Source of the DNA: Prorocentrum cordatum
Taxonomy: Eukaryota; Sar; Dinophyceae; Prorocentrales; Prorocentraceae
Direction: 5' to 3'
Length of the DNA: 64,000 nucleotides
Assembly (NCBI GenBank): GCA_963575745.1
Contig: CAUYUJ010001405.1
Coordinates: forward strand, 28,048-92,047
Part shown: one piece after another, positions 41,578-52,465 of the stretch
Layout of the letters: the number at the start of each line of letters is the position of its first letter
Position numbering within the stretch: position 1 is the stretch's first letter
Program-made: the position numbers and the translations under genes
The notes under the pieces: generated by a model
The model's database searches: none
The model's input: the letters and a program-made list of their open reading frames with translations, nothing else
What the model was told of the DNA's origin: nothing

Positions 41578-42215
41578 TATGTGGGGTTCCTCGGTAGCGT
41601 AATTCCTGCTCTTGTGGCCCCCCCCTTCATTTTGAGGGGCCCAAGCGGCCACAGGTTAGATATCCCCCCTGGGAGCCCCAAGAGGCTTCAGGAACCCCCA
41701 GGTGGAGTTCAGGAGGCCACAGGAGGCCCAGGAGGAAGCCACAGGAGGTCCCCAGGAGGCCCCAGGAGGCACCAGGACGCCCCCGCAACTCGGAGCTCTG
41801 AGACGCCGCGCTCGAGGTGGTCTGGCCCGTTTCGCCTGAGACTTCCTCGCAGCACGTTTCGCTCGAGACACCGGCCCGTCTCGCCTGAGACATCCTTGCA
41901 ACTCTGAGCTCTGAGATGCCGTGCGCAAGTTGGTCCGGCCCGTTTCGCACAAGACATTCTCGCAACTCTGAGCTCCCAGATGCCGCGCAAGAGGTGGTCC
42001 AGCCTGGGGGCCCAGACGACCACATGCTACATATCCCCCCTGGGACCCTGGGAGCCCCAGGAGGTCCCAGAGAACTTCAGGAGGCCGCAGGACGCCCAGG
42101 ACAGGCCCCAGGGGTCCGCAGGAGATTCCCAGGAGGCTCCCAGGAGGCCCCAGGAGGCCCCCTACCAGAACGTGTCAAGTTAATACACATCCGGTGTCGA
42201 TTCGTTGATTTTTTA
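41578..42215. repeat. composite repeat family X, copy B
   Basis: Starts gtatgtggggttcctcggta, then tgctcttgtggcccc, a ccaggaggcc-rich segment, about three 62-bp subunits, a second aggaggcc segment, and the same end (gaacgtgtcaagttaataca, cgattcgttgatttttt). Confidence 0.92.
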
Positions 42216-42334
42216 CCTAACAGCGAAGACAGATAGGTTTCTAGTAGGGTCAAAAGAAAGCATCATGACTCCACAAGGGGGTCCGGGCGGCATCCGGGGA
42301 GCTGGGTCCGAACTCGTTTTTCGCAAACAATCAC

Positions 42335-42822
42335 ACACTTCGGGCTCTTCGACCTCCCAGAACATTCCCGGGCCACATTTTGAATGTCCGGATCCAACTG
42401 TAGGCCACTTCGTGCTCTTCGACTTCCCAGAACTCCATTCCCGGGCCACATTTTGAATGCCCGAAGCCAACTGTAGGCCACTTCGTGCTCTTCGACTTCC
42501 CAGAATTCCATTCCAGGGCCACATTTTGAATGCCAAGCGCCAACTCTAGGCCACTTCGTGCTCTTCGAGTTGCCAGAACTCCATTCCCGGGCTACATTTT
42601 GGATGCCCGGAGCCAACTGTAGGCCACTTCGTGCTCTTCGAGTTCCCAAAACTCATTCCTGGGCCACATTTTGAATGCCCGGAGCCAACTGTAGGCCACT
42701 TCGTGCTCTTCGACTTCCCAGAACTCCATTCCTGGGCATGATTTTGAATGCCCAGAGCCAACTGTAGGCCACTTCGTGTTCTTCGAGTTCCCAGAATTCC
42801 ATTCCCGGGCCACATTTTGAAT
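42335..42822. repeat. ~62-bp minisatellite, ~8 units
   Basis: Units built on aactgtaggccacttcgtgc, tcttcgacttcccagaactc, and cattcccgggccacattttg. Minus-strand frames are open across it. Not a gene. Confidence 0.94.
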
Positions 42823-43662
42823 GCTGAGGCAGGCTGAGGCTGAGGCTGAGGCAGGCTGAGGCTGAGGCAGGCTGAGGCTGAGGCCGAGGCTGAAGGCAGA
42901 CTGAGGCTGAGGCTGAAGCAGGCTGAGGCTGAGGCTGAGGCAGGCTGAGGCTGAGGCTGAGGCAGGCTGATGCTGAGGCAGGCTGAGGCTGAGGCTGAGG
43001 CTGATGCAGGCTGAGGCTGAGGCAGGCTGAGGCTGAGGCCGAGGCTGAAGGCAGACTGAGGCTGAGGCTGAAGCAGGCTGAGGCTGAGGCTGAGGCAGGC
43101 TGAGGCTGAGGCTGAGGCAGGCAGGCTGATGCTGAGGCAGGCTGAGGCTGAGGCTGAGGCTGATGCAGGCTGAGGCTGAGGCAGGCTGAGGCTGAGGCCG
43201 AGGCTGAAGGCAGACTGAGGCTGAGGCTGAAGCAGGCTGAGGCTGAGGCTGAGGCAGGCTGAGGCTGAGGCTGAGGCAGGCTGATGCTGAGGCAGGCTGA
43301 GGCTGAGGCTGAGGCTGATGCAGGCTGAGGCTGAGGCAGGCTGAGGCTGAGGCAGGCTGAAGGCAGACTGAGGCTGAGGCTGAAGCAGGCTGAGGCTGAG
43401 GCTGAGGCAGGCTGAGGCTGAGGCTGAGGCAGGCTGATGAGGCTGAGGCTGAGGCTGAGGCAGGCTGAGGCTGAGGCTGATGATGCTGAGGCTGAGGCTG
43501 AGGCTGAGGCTGATGCAGGCTGAGGCTGAGGCAGGCTGAGGCTGAGGCCGAGGCTGAAGGCAGACTGAGGCTGAGGCTGAAGCAGGCTGAGGCTGAGGCT
43601 GAGGCAGGCTGAGGCTGAGGCAGGCTGAGGCTGAGGCTGAGGCAGGCTGAGGCTGAGGCTGT
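42823..43662. repeat. gaggct hexanucleotide array with ~170-bp higher order
   Basis: About 840 bp of (gaggct)n with regular gaggcag, gatgcag and gaaggcagact variants. The variants recur with a period near 170-180 bp (the gaaggcagactgaggct phrase at about 42,894, 43,047, 43,206, 43,351 and 43,556). GG pairs every six bases could form G-quadruplex-like structure. Confidence 0.93.
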
Positions 43663-43817
43663 GACTGCGACTGCCGTTGCCACTGCGACTGTCATCGCGA
43701 ATGCGACTACGACTGCGAGAACAGCAGAATTCTACAACTGGATCCTCATCCGAATCTTAAGGGGAATGCTTCCAGATATGCTCCTACTCATCGCTGTTAG
43801 GTTGCTTTGCCGGGATC

Positions 43818-44525
43818 ATCCTGCTCTTGTGGCCCCTTTATTTTGAGGGGCCCAAGCGGCCACAGGTTAGATATCCCCCCTGGGAGCCCCAAGAGGCTTC
43901 AGGAAGCCCCAGGTGGGGTCCAGGAGGCCACAGGAGGCCCAGGAGGAAACCCCAGGAGGTCACCAGGAGGTCCCAGGAGGCCCCAGGAGGCCCCCGCAAC
44001 TCGGAGCTCTGAGACGCCGCGCTCGAGGTGGTCCGGCCCGTTTCGCCTGAGACTTCCTCGCAGCACGTTTCGCCCGAGACATCGTCGCAACTCTGGGGTC
44101 CGAGATGCCGCGCGCGAGGTGGTCCAGCCCGTTACGCTGGAGACATCCTCGCAACTCTGGGCTCCGAGATGCCCTGCGCGAGGTGGTCCGGTCCATCTCG
44201 CCTGAGACATCTTCGCAACTCTGAGCTCTGAGATGCGGTGCGCAAGGTGGTCCGGCCCGTTTCGCACAAGACATTCTCGCAACTCTGAGATCTCAGATGT
44301 TGCGCAAGAGGTGGTCCAGCCTGAGGGCCCAGAAGACCACCTGTTAGTTACATATCCCCCCTGGGACCCTGGGAGCCCCAGGAGGCCCCAGAGAGCTTCA
44401 GGAGGCCGCAGGACGCCCAGGACAGGCCCCAGGGGTCCGCAGGAGATTCCCAGGAGGCTCCCAGGAGGCCCCTTATCAGAACGTGTCAAGTTAATACACA
44501 TCCGGTGACGATTCGTTGATTTTTC
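43818..44525. repeat. composite repeat family X, copy C
   Basis: Full-length copy from tgctcttgtggcccc to cgattcgttgatttttcc, about 700 bp with four or five 62-bp subunits. Directly followed by copy D. Confidence 0.93.
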
Positions 44526-45192
44526 CTGCTCTTGTGCCCCACCCCCCCCATTTTAGGGGGCCCCGACGGCCACATGTTAGATCTCCCTCCCTGGGAGCCC
44601 CAAGAGGCTTCAGGAAGCCCCAGGTGGGGTCCAGGAGGCCACAGGAGGCCCAGGAGGAAGCCCCAGGAGGTCACCAGGAGGTCCCACGAGGCCCCAGGAG
44701 GCCCCCGCAACTCGGAGCTCTGAGACGCCGCGCTCGAGGTGGTCTGGCCCGTTTCGCCTGAGACTTCCTGGCAGCACGTTTCGCCCGAGACATCGTCGCA
44801 TCTCTGGGGTCCGAGATGCCGCGCGCGAGGTAGTCCAGCCCGTTACGCTGGAGACATCCTCGCAACTTTGGGCTCCGAGATGCCCTGCGCGAGGTGGTCC
44901 GGCCCATCTCGCCTGAGACATCCTCGCAACTCTGAGCTTTGAGATGCCGTGCGCAAGGTGGTCCGGCCTGTTTCGCACAAGACATTCTCGCAACTCTGAG
45001 CTCCCAGATGCCGCGCAAGAGGTGGTCCAGCCTGGGGGCCCAGAAGACCACATGTTACATAGCCGCATGACGCCCAGGACAGGCCCCAGAGGTCCGCAGG
45101 AGATTCCCAGGAGGCTCCCAGGAGGCCCCAGGAGGCCCCCTATCAGAACGTATCAAGTTAATACAAATCTGGTGTCGATTCGTTGATTTTTC
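44526..45192. repeat. composite repeat family X, copy D
   Basis: Tandem to copy C with the same internal order. The second aggaggcc segment is shortened. Confidence 0.93.
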
Positions 45193-45535
45193 CTGCTCTT
45201 GTGGCCCCCCCATTTGGGGGGGCCCCGACGGCCACATGTTAGGTATAGTCCAGGGCTTGGGCCCTCCCCCCCCCCAATGCTGATGCCATTGGGCCCCCCC
45301 CCCCCCGCGCGATGGTCCCCCCGCCCCCCTGTGGGCGTGGCGTGGTGCTGCGCTGCGGTGCCCCCCCCCCCCCCCACTGTGGATGTGGTGTGGTGCTGTG
45401 GTGGTTCAGAGGTGGGCGTGGCGTGGTGCTGCGCTGCGGTGCCCCCCTCCGCCCCTGTGGATGTGGTGTGTTGCTGTGGTGGTTCAGAGGTCGTCGTCGT
45501 CATCGTCGTCGTCGTCGTCGTCGTCCTCGTTGTCT

Positions 45536-45568
<33 letters not shown>

Positions 45569-45641
45569 TCGTCGTCGTCGCCGTCGTCATCGTCGTCATC
45601 GTCGCCGTCGCCGCCGCCGCCGCCGGCGTCGTCGCCGCCGC

Positions 45642-45716
<75 letters not shown>

Positions 45717-45749
45717 GGTCGTCGTCGTCTCATCGTCGCCGTCGTCGTA

Positions 45750-45800
<51 letters not shown>

Positions 45801-46155
45801 TCTGGGACCATATCATCTGGGGGGGGGGCCGTGGGCCCGGAGCCCGGGACCAGATATCCCCCCTGGGAGCCCCAAGAGGATTCAGGAAACCCCAGGTGGG
45901 GTCCAGGAGGCCACAGGAGGCCCAGGAGGAAGCCCCAGGAGGTCACCAGGAGGTCCCACGAGGCCCCAAGAGGCCCTCGCAACTCGGAGCTCTGAGACGC
46001 CGCGTTCGAGGTGGTCTGGCCCGTTTCGCCTGAGACTTCCTCGCAACACGTTTCGCCCGAGACATCGTCGTAACTCTGGGGTCCGAAATGCCGCGCGCGA
46101 GGTGGTCCAGCCCGTTACGCTGGAGACATCCTCGCAATTCTGGGCTCCGAGATGC
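45193..46155. repeat. composite repeat family X, copy E, interrupted
   Basis: Starts as copies C and D, is interrupted at about 45,265-45,855 by C-runs and a tcg trinucleotide block, resumes at agatatcccccctgggagcc and is truncated after two subunits. Confidence 0.9.
45265..45855. repeat. C-run segment and (tcg)n microsatellite inside copy E
   Basis: Two copies of gcgtggtgctgcgctgcggt, then about 310 bp of near-pure gtc/tcg repeats (45,488-45,800), then a G-run. The open frames here are a consequence. Confidence 0.93.
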
Positions 46156-46370
46156 CGTTCGGGGTGAAGAGGAGGAGGAGGTGGAGAAGGAGGAGGAGGA
46201 GGAGGAGAAGGAGGAGGAGGAGGAGGCATGTTGAAACATGCCATGCCAGCCCGCACTGGACGGGCACGCGATCGACATTGGAAGCCGCAGTGGGTCTAAA
46301 AACCCTGTTTGGGGATACTGCACTCCGGCTATAATTTTCTCCCGGCTCATCGCGCTGCTCTCCCGCGTGA

Positions 46371-46560
46371 TCATGCCCCCGAGAAGCCCACTGACGACCA
46401 GGTCCAAACGACCCGATTGAAGCCACTGGCCGTCAACTGCTGCATTTCTTTGGCTTTCCGCTCTTCGCGGGCAGGCCAATCTGCAACGTTGAGGTGCGAG
46501 GGCGCTCGAAAAACATTCAACATATGGTTTAAGTGAGAGAGTGCCTGGCAAAAAACGGCG
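46371..46560 (-). pseudogene. possible RNase H C-terminal relic
   Basis: The minus strand reads FRAPSHLNVADWPAREE (about 46,490), resembling the P-S-x-x-N-x-A-D-x-P-S box near the end of retroelement RNase H. Only this short piece is recognisable. It may be a remnant of the recombinase-bearing element just upstream on the same strand. Confidence 0.35.
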
Positions 46561-47052
46561 AGCGCGGTGCATGTGCACCCGCCCACCGACTCACAGATAT
46601 TCTCTTTTTGGCATCGCAGGCGCGTGCAGTCGGCCTCAGCTAAGTCCAGCTGAGGCCCCTGTGCCGCCACGCTGGCGGCCCCCCGGCCCGAAGTGCAAAG
46701 CGGTCAAGGCCGAAAAAACTCTACGAAGGGCCAGGGAGGGCCTGGGAGGGAAGGGCCCGAGAAAAAGCTTGAGCCCCAAAAGGGCCGCAGAGAGGGGGAA
46801 AGGGACAGAGGACAGAGAGATGGTACCCTTCCCCCTCGCCAGGCACCTGCTCCCTGAAACCTTACGTTCTACGCACGCTCGAACTCTCACGTTTAAGTGA
46901 GAGAGTGCCTGGCAGAAAACGGCGAGCGCGGTGCATGTGCACCCGCCTGCCGACTCACAGATATTCTCTTTTTGGCATCGCAGGCGCGCGCAGTCGGCCT
47001 CAGCTAAGTCCAGCTGAGGCCCCTGTGCCGCCACGCTGGCGGCCCCCCGGCC
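46528..47052. repeat. ~160-bp direct repeat, two copies
   Basis: The segment starting gtttaagtgagagagtgcct at 46,528 and running to gctggcggccccccggcc recurs nearly identically at 46,892-47,052, 364 bp apart. The copies differ at only a few positions (for example ccaccg/tgccg). Between them is a purine-rich spacer. Confidence 0.92.
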
Positions 47053-47099
47053 ACCCCTCGCGCCCCCTCGGCGCTGGTTGCCGCCGAGCGGGGCTCCTC

Positions 47100-47395
47100 G
47101 CTGAGGTGCCGTGCCGCGTGGCCCGACGCCTCCGCCTCTCCTCGGGGGCCGCGCTGGCGGGGCGCCCCGGCCCTCAAACTCCTCACTCTACGCGGCACGC
47201 ACTTCCTCCATCTCTCCTCGGGGACCGCGCTGGCGGGGCGCCCCGGCCCTCAAGCTCCTCACCTCTGCCGCTCCTGGCAGGGCGCCACGTCCCTCCTCCA
47301 CCTCTCCTCCTCCACCTCTCCCGGGGACCGCGCTGGCGGGACGCACCGGGGTTCCTCTCCTCACCTCCGCCGTTCCTGGGGGTCACCACTGCCCC
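47100..47395. repeat. ~80-bp GC-rich minisatellite, ~3 units
   Basis: Repeats of ctcctcggggaccgcgctgg and cggggcgccccggccctcaa with variable ends. No gene. Confidence 0.8.
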
Positions 47396-47491
47396 CGGGC
47401 CACTGCCCCAGGACTGTGCGCAGTCCGGCATTGGCCCCCTCAGGGGTGATCACCCACCACGGCGCAAAACTTGGACTCCTGCTGCCTCCCC

Positions 47492-49090
47492 TCAGGCAAC
47501 CAGCTTTCCCTTTACATCGGCGGCCGCTCCATCTCGCGCCACCGCAGCCTTGTGCCCCACGTGCAGGGTCGCCATGGACTTCGCCATCGCCTCCGACACA
47601 CCGGCGGCGTCCTCGTTCGCCTCCCACAGGTACTGGTGGAAAGCGCCACTATTCCACCGCCCCCAACGCTTTGCCAGCTCCGTGTCCTGGAAACAGTGAA
47701 ACGGGGCAGTCGCCCCGCCAATTCGGAGCGAATGGCTCTTGAACCTGTCTGGTGGGTAGCCTTCCAGCGCCGCCGCCTTCTGGGGCAAGCCCTGGATACG
47801 CTCCCGCGTGATCGGGCTGCCGTCCTCCCACCTCGCCAGCGGCAAGTGCGCCTCTTTACCCGTGATGCGGCTCGGGAACCAACGATTGTAGCACTCCGCC
47901 GCCCACGCTGGGCAGATGCCGAACGGGTCGTTCGAGCGGTAGTGGTTCCTCGCCTGCCCTGCTCCCTTCTGGTCGGCCTTCGACGACTTGAACCACGGCA
48001 CCACCTCGTCCGCCGCGGCGAAGTGGCTCACCTGCTCGCCCTTGCACTTCGGAGCAATGTCCAGCCCGGTCAAGACTTCCTTCAAGTCCCAGTGCCCCGA
48101 GTGGGCATACTCCCCGATCCGCATCATGATGAAGAAGAACGCGAAGATCACGCAGAGGTACAAGGCCGCGTCGTCCGCGCAGGTGTCCGGCTTCAGCATG
48201 TCTCGGATCCTCCTCAGCATCTTGGTCGTGACCGGGAGCTTCCTCCTCCCGGGTCCTTGCCAGTTCTCGATCCCGTTCAGCGCCATCCACAGCCGCGGCT
48301 TCCCCGCCAGGGGGTCGGGCCCCCCAAACATCACGTGTTGAGGACGGATCCCCAGCAACTTAGACCGTATCGTACCGTGCGACCGCTTCAGGCTGTTGTA
48401 CAGGTGCACCATGAACAGCAGCAGCTCCTCCTCGTCCTGGTGACGCTCCTCGCGAGTCTCACCATGTAATATGGGCGACCTCCTGCGGATCCGACAGAAA
48501 GTCGTCCACTGTCTCCAAGCCGCGCCGTAGGTCGCCTTCGTCCCCTTGGCCACCGAAGCCACCACTGCTGCGTCCACCAACCTCTGGAGCTCTGGCGCGT
48601 AACCAGCATCGGCACGCCCGCCGGCGCGCCTGGGGTCCTCCCTGGCGATCCGCCTGAGCTGTCGCTCTAGTCCTTCACTGCCCTGGCCGCTGCCCGCTGC
48701 CGCCGCGAGGTACCGGCTCACCGCCTCCGGGTCGATGTCCTCGGGCGGCCCAGCCTCCTGTGCCTCGCGCAGCACTACCTCCTCACGATCACGTTCCTCT
48801 CCTCCCTCTCGCCGGTAGGCCGCGCGGCGCGGCGTGCGAGGACGCCTGCCCGGTTGACCCTCCGTGGGGCCGCGGGCGGTCCGCGCCACCGCCCTTGGCG
48901 GCGTCCTCTCCTCCTCCTCCTCCTCCTCCTCCTCGCTGCGCTCCTCTGGGCTTCGGCCGGGCGCCCGCGCGCGCGCGCGCGCGTCCGGCCCGCCTGGGCC
49001 GCGGCCGCGGCCGCGCTCTCTGCCTCGGCTGCCCTCTGTGCTGCCAGCGACCGGTCCCGCGCCATCGAAATGGGGTAGGTCCTGTTGCAC
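47492..49090 (-). CDS. tyrosine recombinase, intact catalytic set
   Basis: A 532-codon frame beginning at GTG 49,090 in the overlap. The first ATG is only at residue 226, so expression by -1 frameshifting from the gag-like frame, or by splicing, is likely. Residues 50-62 are a Glu run. Residues about 170-290 form the helical core-binding domain (KGTKATYGAAWRQWTTFCR at 182). The catalytic domain has R324 (MMRIGEY), a candidate Lys at 368-371, H453-S-L-R456, W479 and Y487 (FHQYLWE). That is the R-K-H-R-W-Y set of tyrosine recombinases, which cut and rejoin DNA through a covalent Tyr intermediate. The tail contains MATLHVGHK. No frameshift or stop interrupts it. The element would use it for insertion. 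Confidence 0.88.
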   Translation of the reverse strand: MQQDLPHFDGAGPVAGSTEGSRGRERGRGRGPGGPDARARARAPGRSPEERSEEEEEEEEERTPPRAVARTARGPTEGQPGRRPRTPRRAAYRREGGEERDREEVVLREAQEAGPPEDIDPEAVSRYLAAAAGSGQGSEGLERQLRRIAREDPRRAGGRADAGYAPELQRLVDAAVVASVAKGTKATYGAAWRQWTTFCRIRRRSPILHGETREERHQDEEELLLFMVHLYNSLKRSHGTIRSKLLGIRPQHVMFGGPDPLAGKPRLWMALNGIENWQGPGRRKLPVTTKMLRRIRDMLKPDTCADDAALYLCVIFAFFFIMMRIGEYAHSGHWDLKEVLTGLDIAPKCKGEQVSHFAAADEVVPWFKSSKADQKGAGQARNHYRSNDPFGICPAWAAECYNRWFPSRITGKEAHLPLARWEDGSPITRERIQGLPQKAAALEGYPPDRFKSHSLRIGGATAPFHCFQDTELAKRWGRWNSGAFHQYLWEANEDAAGVSEAMAKSMATLHVGHKAAVARDGAAADVKGKLVA

Positions 49091-50014
49091 ATCGGGCAGC
49101 CCGTGTCCCGGCCCTCGCCCTGCACGCCGCAGTACTCACACCACGCGTAGCGGGCGTCCGGGCCGCCACCTGGGAAGGGCACTGGCCGAAGCTCATCAAC
49201 CTCCTCCCCTGCGCCTTCAGAATCCTCCTCCGAGTAGGATTCCGGTGAATTGAAGTCCCCCACGTCCTCGGCAGCACGCGCGGGTCCGCCTGGCCTGAGC
49301 GGATCCTGCTCCGCCCAGTGGCCGGGGGGCTGCAGCAGCCTCGCCGGCCCGCCGGACCCGCTCGACCCCCCTGAGGGGGGTGCCCAACCTCCCGGTTGGG
49401 GGAGCGGCTCGCGGTCGGGCCGGCCCTCTGGCTGCGGGAGTGGCTCTCGGTCAGGCCGAGGGTGGGCGGCTGGCGTCTCCGCCCTGGCGGCTCGCCCCTT
49501 CGGGCGGCCCTCCTCCTCGGGGGCGGACCAGAGCCCTGTCCTCTGGAACTCCACCCGCCGGGCGAGAGCACGGTAGGCCTGTCCGACCGCCCGCGTGGCC
49601 TCCGTCGGGGGCTCCTCCTCCGAACCCTCCTCCTGCTTGACCTCGGCTGGTGCAGGTGGGATCCTCGCCCTAAGGCGGATATACTCCGCTTGTCCCTCGC
49701 CCGAGCGCCTGGCTGCGTTCTTGAGCTGGTCCGCCTCCGCCTTCCTCTGCCGGGCGGCCGCCCGCTCCGCGCGCGCCCGCGGGACGAGCTCTCCGGGTGA
49801 CGGGGGGGGGCACTCCTCGCTCTGGCTTCCGCGACTGCCGCTCTCCTCACCACGCTCCTCCACGGCCCCTAGCTCAGGCTCCAGGGGGGAGGGCGGCTAG
49901 CGCGGCAGCAGCTAGCGCCCGGGCGGCAGCCTCCGCGACTTCTTGCTTGCGCCTCTTACCAGCCGCCGCGGTCGCCGGGGGCCCGCCTCCTTCTCTTGCC
50001 AGTTTTCTGCACAT
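48775..50014 (-). CDS. gag-like protein with zinc ribbon, probable frame slip
   Basis: The main frame runs from after a stop near 49,905 to 48,775 (362 codons from a GTG at 49,863) and has no ATG at its start. An upstream frame begins with ATG at 50,014 (MCRKLAREGGG) and ends near 49,874 in an alanine-rich stretch; a one-base slip in the C-run near 49,885 would join them. The protein is rich in Glu, Arg and Pro. A zinc ribbon CEYCG…CPMC (CX2CX10CX2C) lies at about 49,140-49,085, then an Ala/Arg-rich tail. It overlaps the recombinase frame by 316 bp in the -1 relation. Position suggests a nucleic-acid-binding structural protein; no named family. Confidence 0.5.
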
Positions 50015-50069
50015 GCGGACATGCGCAGATCCTGCGCCCCACTGGCTGGCGCGCCGACGCCAGCGTGGG

Positions 50070-50082
50070 CTGCGTGTGTACG

Positions 50083-50113
<31 letters not shown>

Positions 50114-50240
50114 ATAGACACACATACATATACACTTACATATGCATAAACATTTAAATATGCATATACATTTGTATATATATATATATGTATATGCATA
50201 TGTATATGTATACATATACATATGCATATACATATATGGA
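50070..50240. repeat. AT-rich island: (ta)n and tatgtatatgca repeats
   Basis: A pure (ta) run of about 15 repeats, then tatacatatgcatataca phrases for 130 bp. The open frame over it, which reads as Tyr/Ile/Met repeats, is not a gene. Confidence 0.9.
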
Positions 50241-51300
50241 TTATCTGATCGTCGACGCACGAGTGAGAGCGCCAATAGGGCTTTCTTGTGCGAGCCTCTT
50301 GCGATCAGAAAATGATGTGTTGCACTGAGTGCTCTGCATTGCGGTTTTGATTGCAAGTCGTGGTCTGTCCCCTTGGCACGTCCCGTGGTGCGCCCCCGCG
50401 GCGCGTCCCCAACTTATGCACTTTTCACCTCTCAGACTTTTCCATTCAGGTGATACAGGGTTAGGTGTTAAACGCGTATAAGCAAGTTAGCATGGTAAGT
50501 ATTTATAAGAATAGAGTGCTCAGTTAGGTCGAAAGTTAAGTCAACGTTAAGTCGAAGTTGAGCGCATGCTAATAATATTAATAAGGCCGTCGGCGGAGGC
50601 CCCCTGCTGCATCGAAATTTGCAAGTGGTCTAGCGAAATAAGAGTGGCGACGACATTCGAGCGCATTTTGCGGCGCCTTCGGCAAAGCTCTGGAGGGCGG
50701 GGAGCCAGGGCGTCAGGGGCGTGCCCAAGGCGCGGCGACGCCATCCGAGCATGCCCCATGGGCCCTCAGACAATTTCTCGCGCGCTATGCTATGTTACGT
50801 CATGGTTTGTTCCTTGGTTTGGGGGGTTACGGCGGAGGCGGGGGAGGTCCATACAATGGCCACTGCGCCAACCCGCCGGCCCCGTGGACCCCGCCGTCGA
50901 GCCGAAAGGCTGCCGTGGAGCGGCACGGCGGCGGGGCCACCCTTCCCACCCCACCGGGCCGCCACGGCCCTTTTTTTTTGGCCCTCTGGCGGTCGCGCTG
51001 GCAGTCGGGTCGCGGGCAGCGCGGGGTCAGGTCTTGTGGGGTTGCCACGGGTGCCCTCCAAGGAGGGTAGCGGTTTGGGGGAGGAGGAGGACGGAGGATA
51101 TTATGTGCGTGTTTTTTTTGGGTGCCCCCCTGTCACCGCGCGTGCACATGCGCACATGCATGTACCTATGAGTGCATATCAATATATACCTATACGACCA
51201 CCCCTCGGGTGATGAGGAGGTTCGGGGGGCAATGTCTCATGCCCCGCGGGTGCCCCGCTCGGGGGCTGGTGGCGCGCGGTGCCCCACGGGTGTCCCGCCG
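50240..51300. other. no gene recognised
   Basis: Contains a short segment at 50,375-50,410 (ccttggcacgtcccg) related to the repeats in the hAT-like gene's second intron. The rest is unique with overlapping open frames lacking motifs. Confidence 0.45.
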
Positions 51301-51314
51301 GTGTCCCATCGGTG

Positions 51315-52250
51315 CCCCGATCATGATGATGATGATGATGATGATTGATGATGATGATGATGATGATGATTGATGATGTTGACGATGATGATGATAATGA
51401 TGATGATGGTGGTGATGGTGTTGGTGATGATGGTGTCCCGATGGTGGCGATGATGATGTTGACGATGTTGATGATGATGGTGATGGTGGTGATGATGATG
51501 GTGACCCGATGATGATGATGATGATGATGTTGATGATGGTGATGTTGCTGGTGATGATGATGCGGGTGCCCCGATGATGATGCTGATGCTGATGATCCTG
51601 GTGAGATTGATGATGACCAGTTGATTTGAATATGACATCTGATGATGATGATGGTGTCCCGATGGCGATGGTGATGGTGATGAGGTTCATGGTGATGCTG
51701 TTGATGATGATGGTGATGATGACGGTGTGCCGATGATGCTGATAATGATGATGATGACTACGATGATGGTGTCCCGATGATGATGATGATCTTGAAGATG
51801 ACGATGATGAGGAGGTGATGCTGATAATTTTGATGGTGGCCCAATAATGGTGATGATGATGTTGATGTTGATGATGCTGATGCTGATGGTGTCCCAATGG
51901 TGTTGATGATGATGGTGATGATGATGCTGGTTACTATGATGATGGTGTTCCGATGAAGATGATGTTGATGATGATGTTGCTAATGATGAGGATGATGATG
52001 ATGGTGCCCCGGATATTCATGATGTTGAGTATGCGACGATGACGGTGATGGTGTTTATGATGATGGTGGTATTCGGGTGAAGGATGGTGTCCCGATGATG
52101 GATATGTTGATGATGATAATGGTGACGGTGATGGTATCACGATGGATCTGATGATCATGGTGCTGCTGATGATGTTGATGACGATATGCTGATAATGATG
52201 ATGATGTCGGTAACGCTGATGGCGAGGATGTTGATGATGATGGTGATGAC
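51315..52250. repeat. GAT trinucleotide array with interspersed ggtgtcccgatg
   Basis: About 930 bp of imperfect gatgatgatg with gatggtg and gttgatg variants, interrupted every 60-120 bp by ggtgtcccgatg or ggtgccccgatg. The upstream edge (51,240-51,320) is a run of ggtgcccc and ggtgtccc phrases. Minus frames read as Ser/His/Ile repeats. Confidence 0.93.
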
Positions 52251-52254
52251 GTTG

Positions 52255-52465
52255 AAGGAATGTGATATCGAGTGTGATTGATATCGATGGTGAGATCGAT
52301 AGTTCGACCGAATGGCAGATCGCTTGTGAGATCAATTGTGGGATCGATTGTCATATCGATTGTGGGGTCGATATAATGAAATAGATCGAGTGAGATCGAT
52401 TGTGAGATCGATTGTCAAATGAGGTCGATCGAGCGAGACTGGTAGCGAGATCGACGATAGTGGGA
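52255..52465. repeat. degenerate gagatcgattgt repeats
   Basis: About ten loose 12-18 bp units with atcgattg or atcgatcg cores, rich in the palindrome atcgat. Confidence 0.8.

Larger units (their letters stand above)
47492..50014 (-). mobile_element. tyrosine-recombinase element (gag-like + recombinase)
   Basis: On the minus strand a gag-like zinc-ribbon frame overlaps a tyrosine recombinase frame. No RT or RNase H is adjacent, so it is either a Crypton-like element or part of a DIRS-like one. The recombinase is uninterrupted and keeps its full catalytic set, unlike the two decayed copies at 9.3-10.1 and 35.8-37.4 kb. Confidence 0.7.

Noticed and set aside
42592-43695. 367-codon Ser-Leu/Pro-Gln repeat protein on the minus strand
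   Set aside because: Product of the gaggct hexanucleotide array, open in several frames, with no conserved flank.
45312-46033. Ser-rich, Arg-rich and Val-rich frames over (tcg)n
   Set aside because: Trinucleotide repeat open in all frames. Not coding evidence.
46770-46795. Antisense spliced-leader-like string (cttgagccccaaaagggcc)
   Set aside because: Needs two inserted bases and lies in purine-rich repeat sequence where aaaagggcc phrases are common. Weaker than the LTR and 63,030 matches.
49874-50356. 160-codon minus frame rich in Tyr/Ile/Met
   Set aside because: Its first part is the translated TA/CA microsatellite. Only the last part from ATG 50,014 was kept, as a possible start of the gag-like protein.
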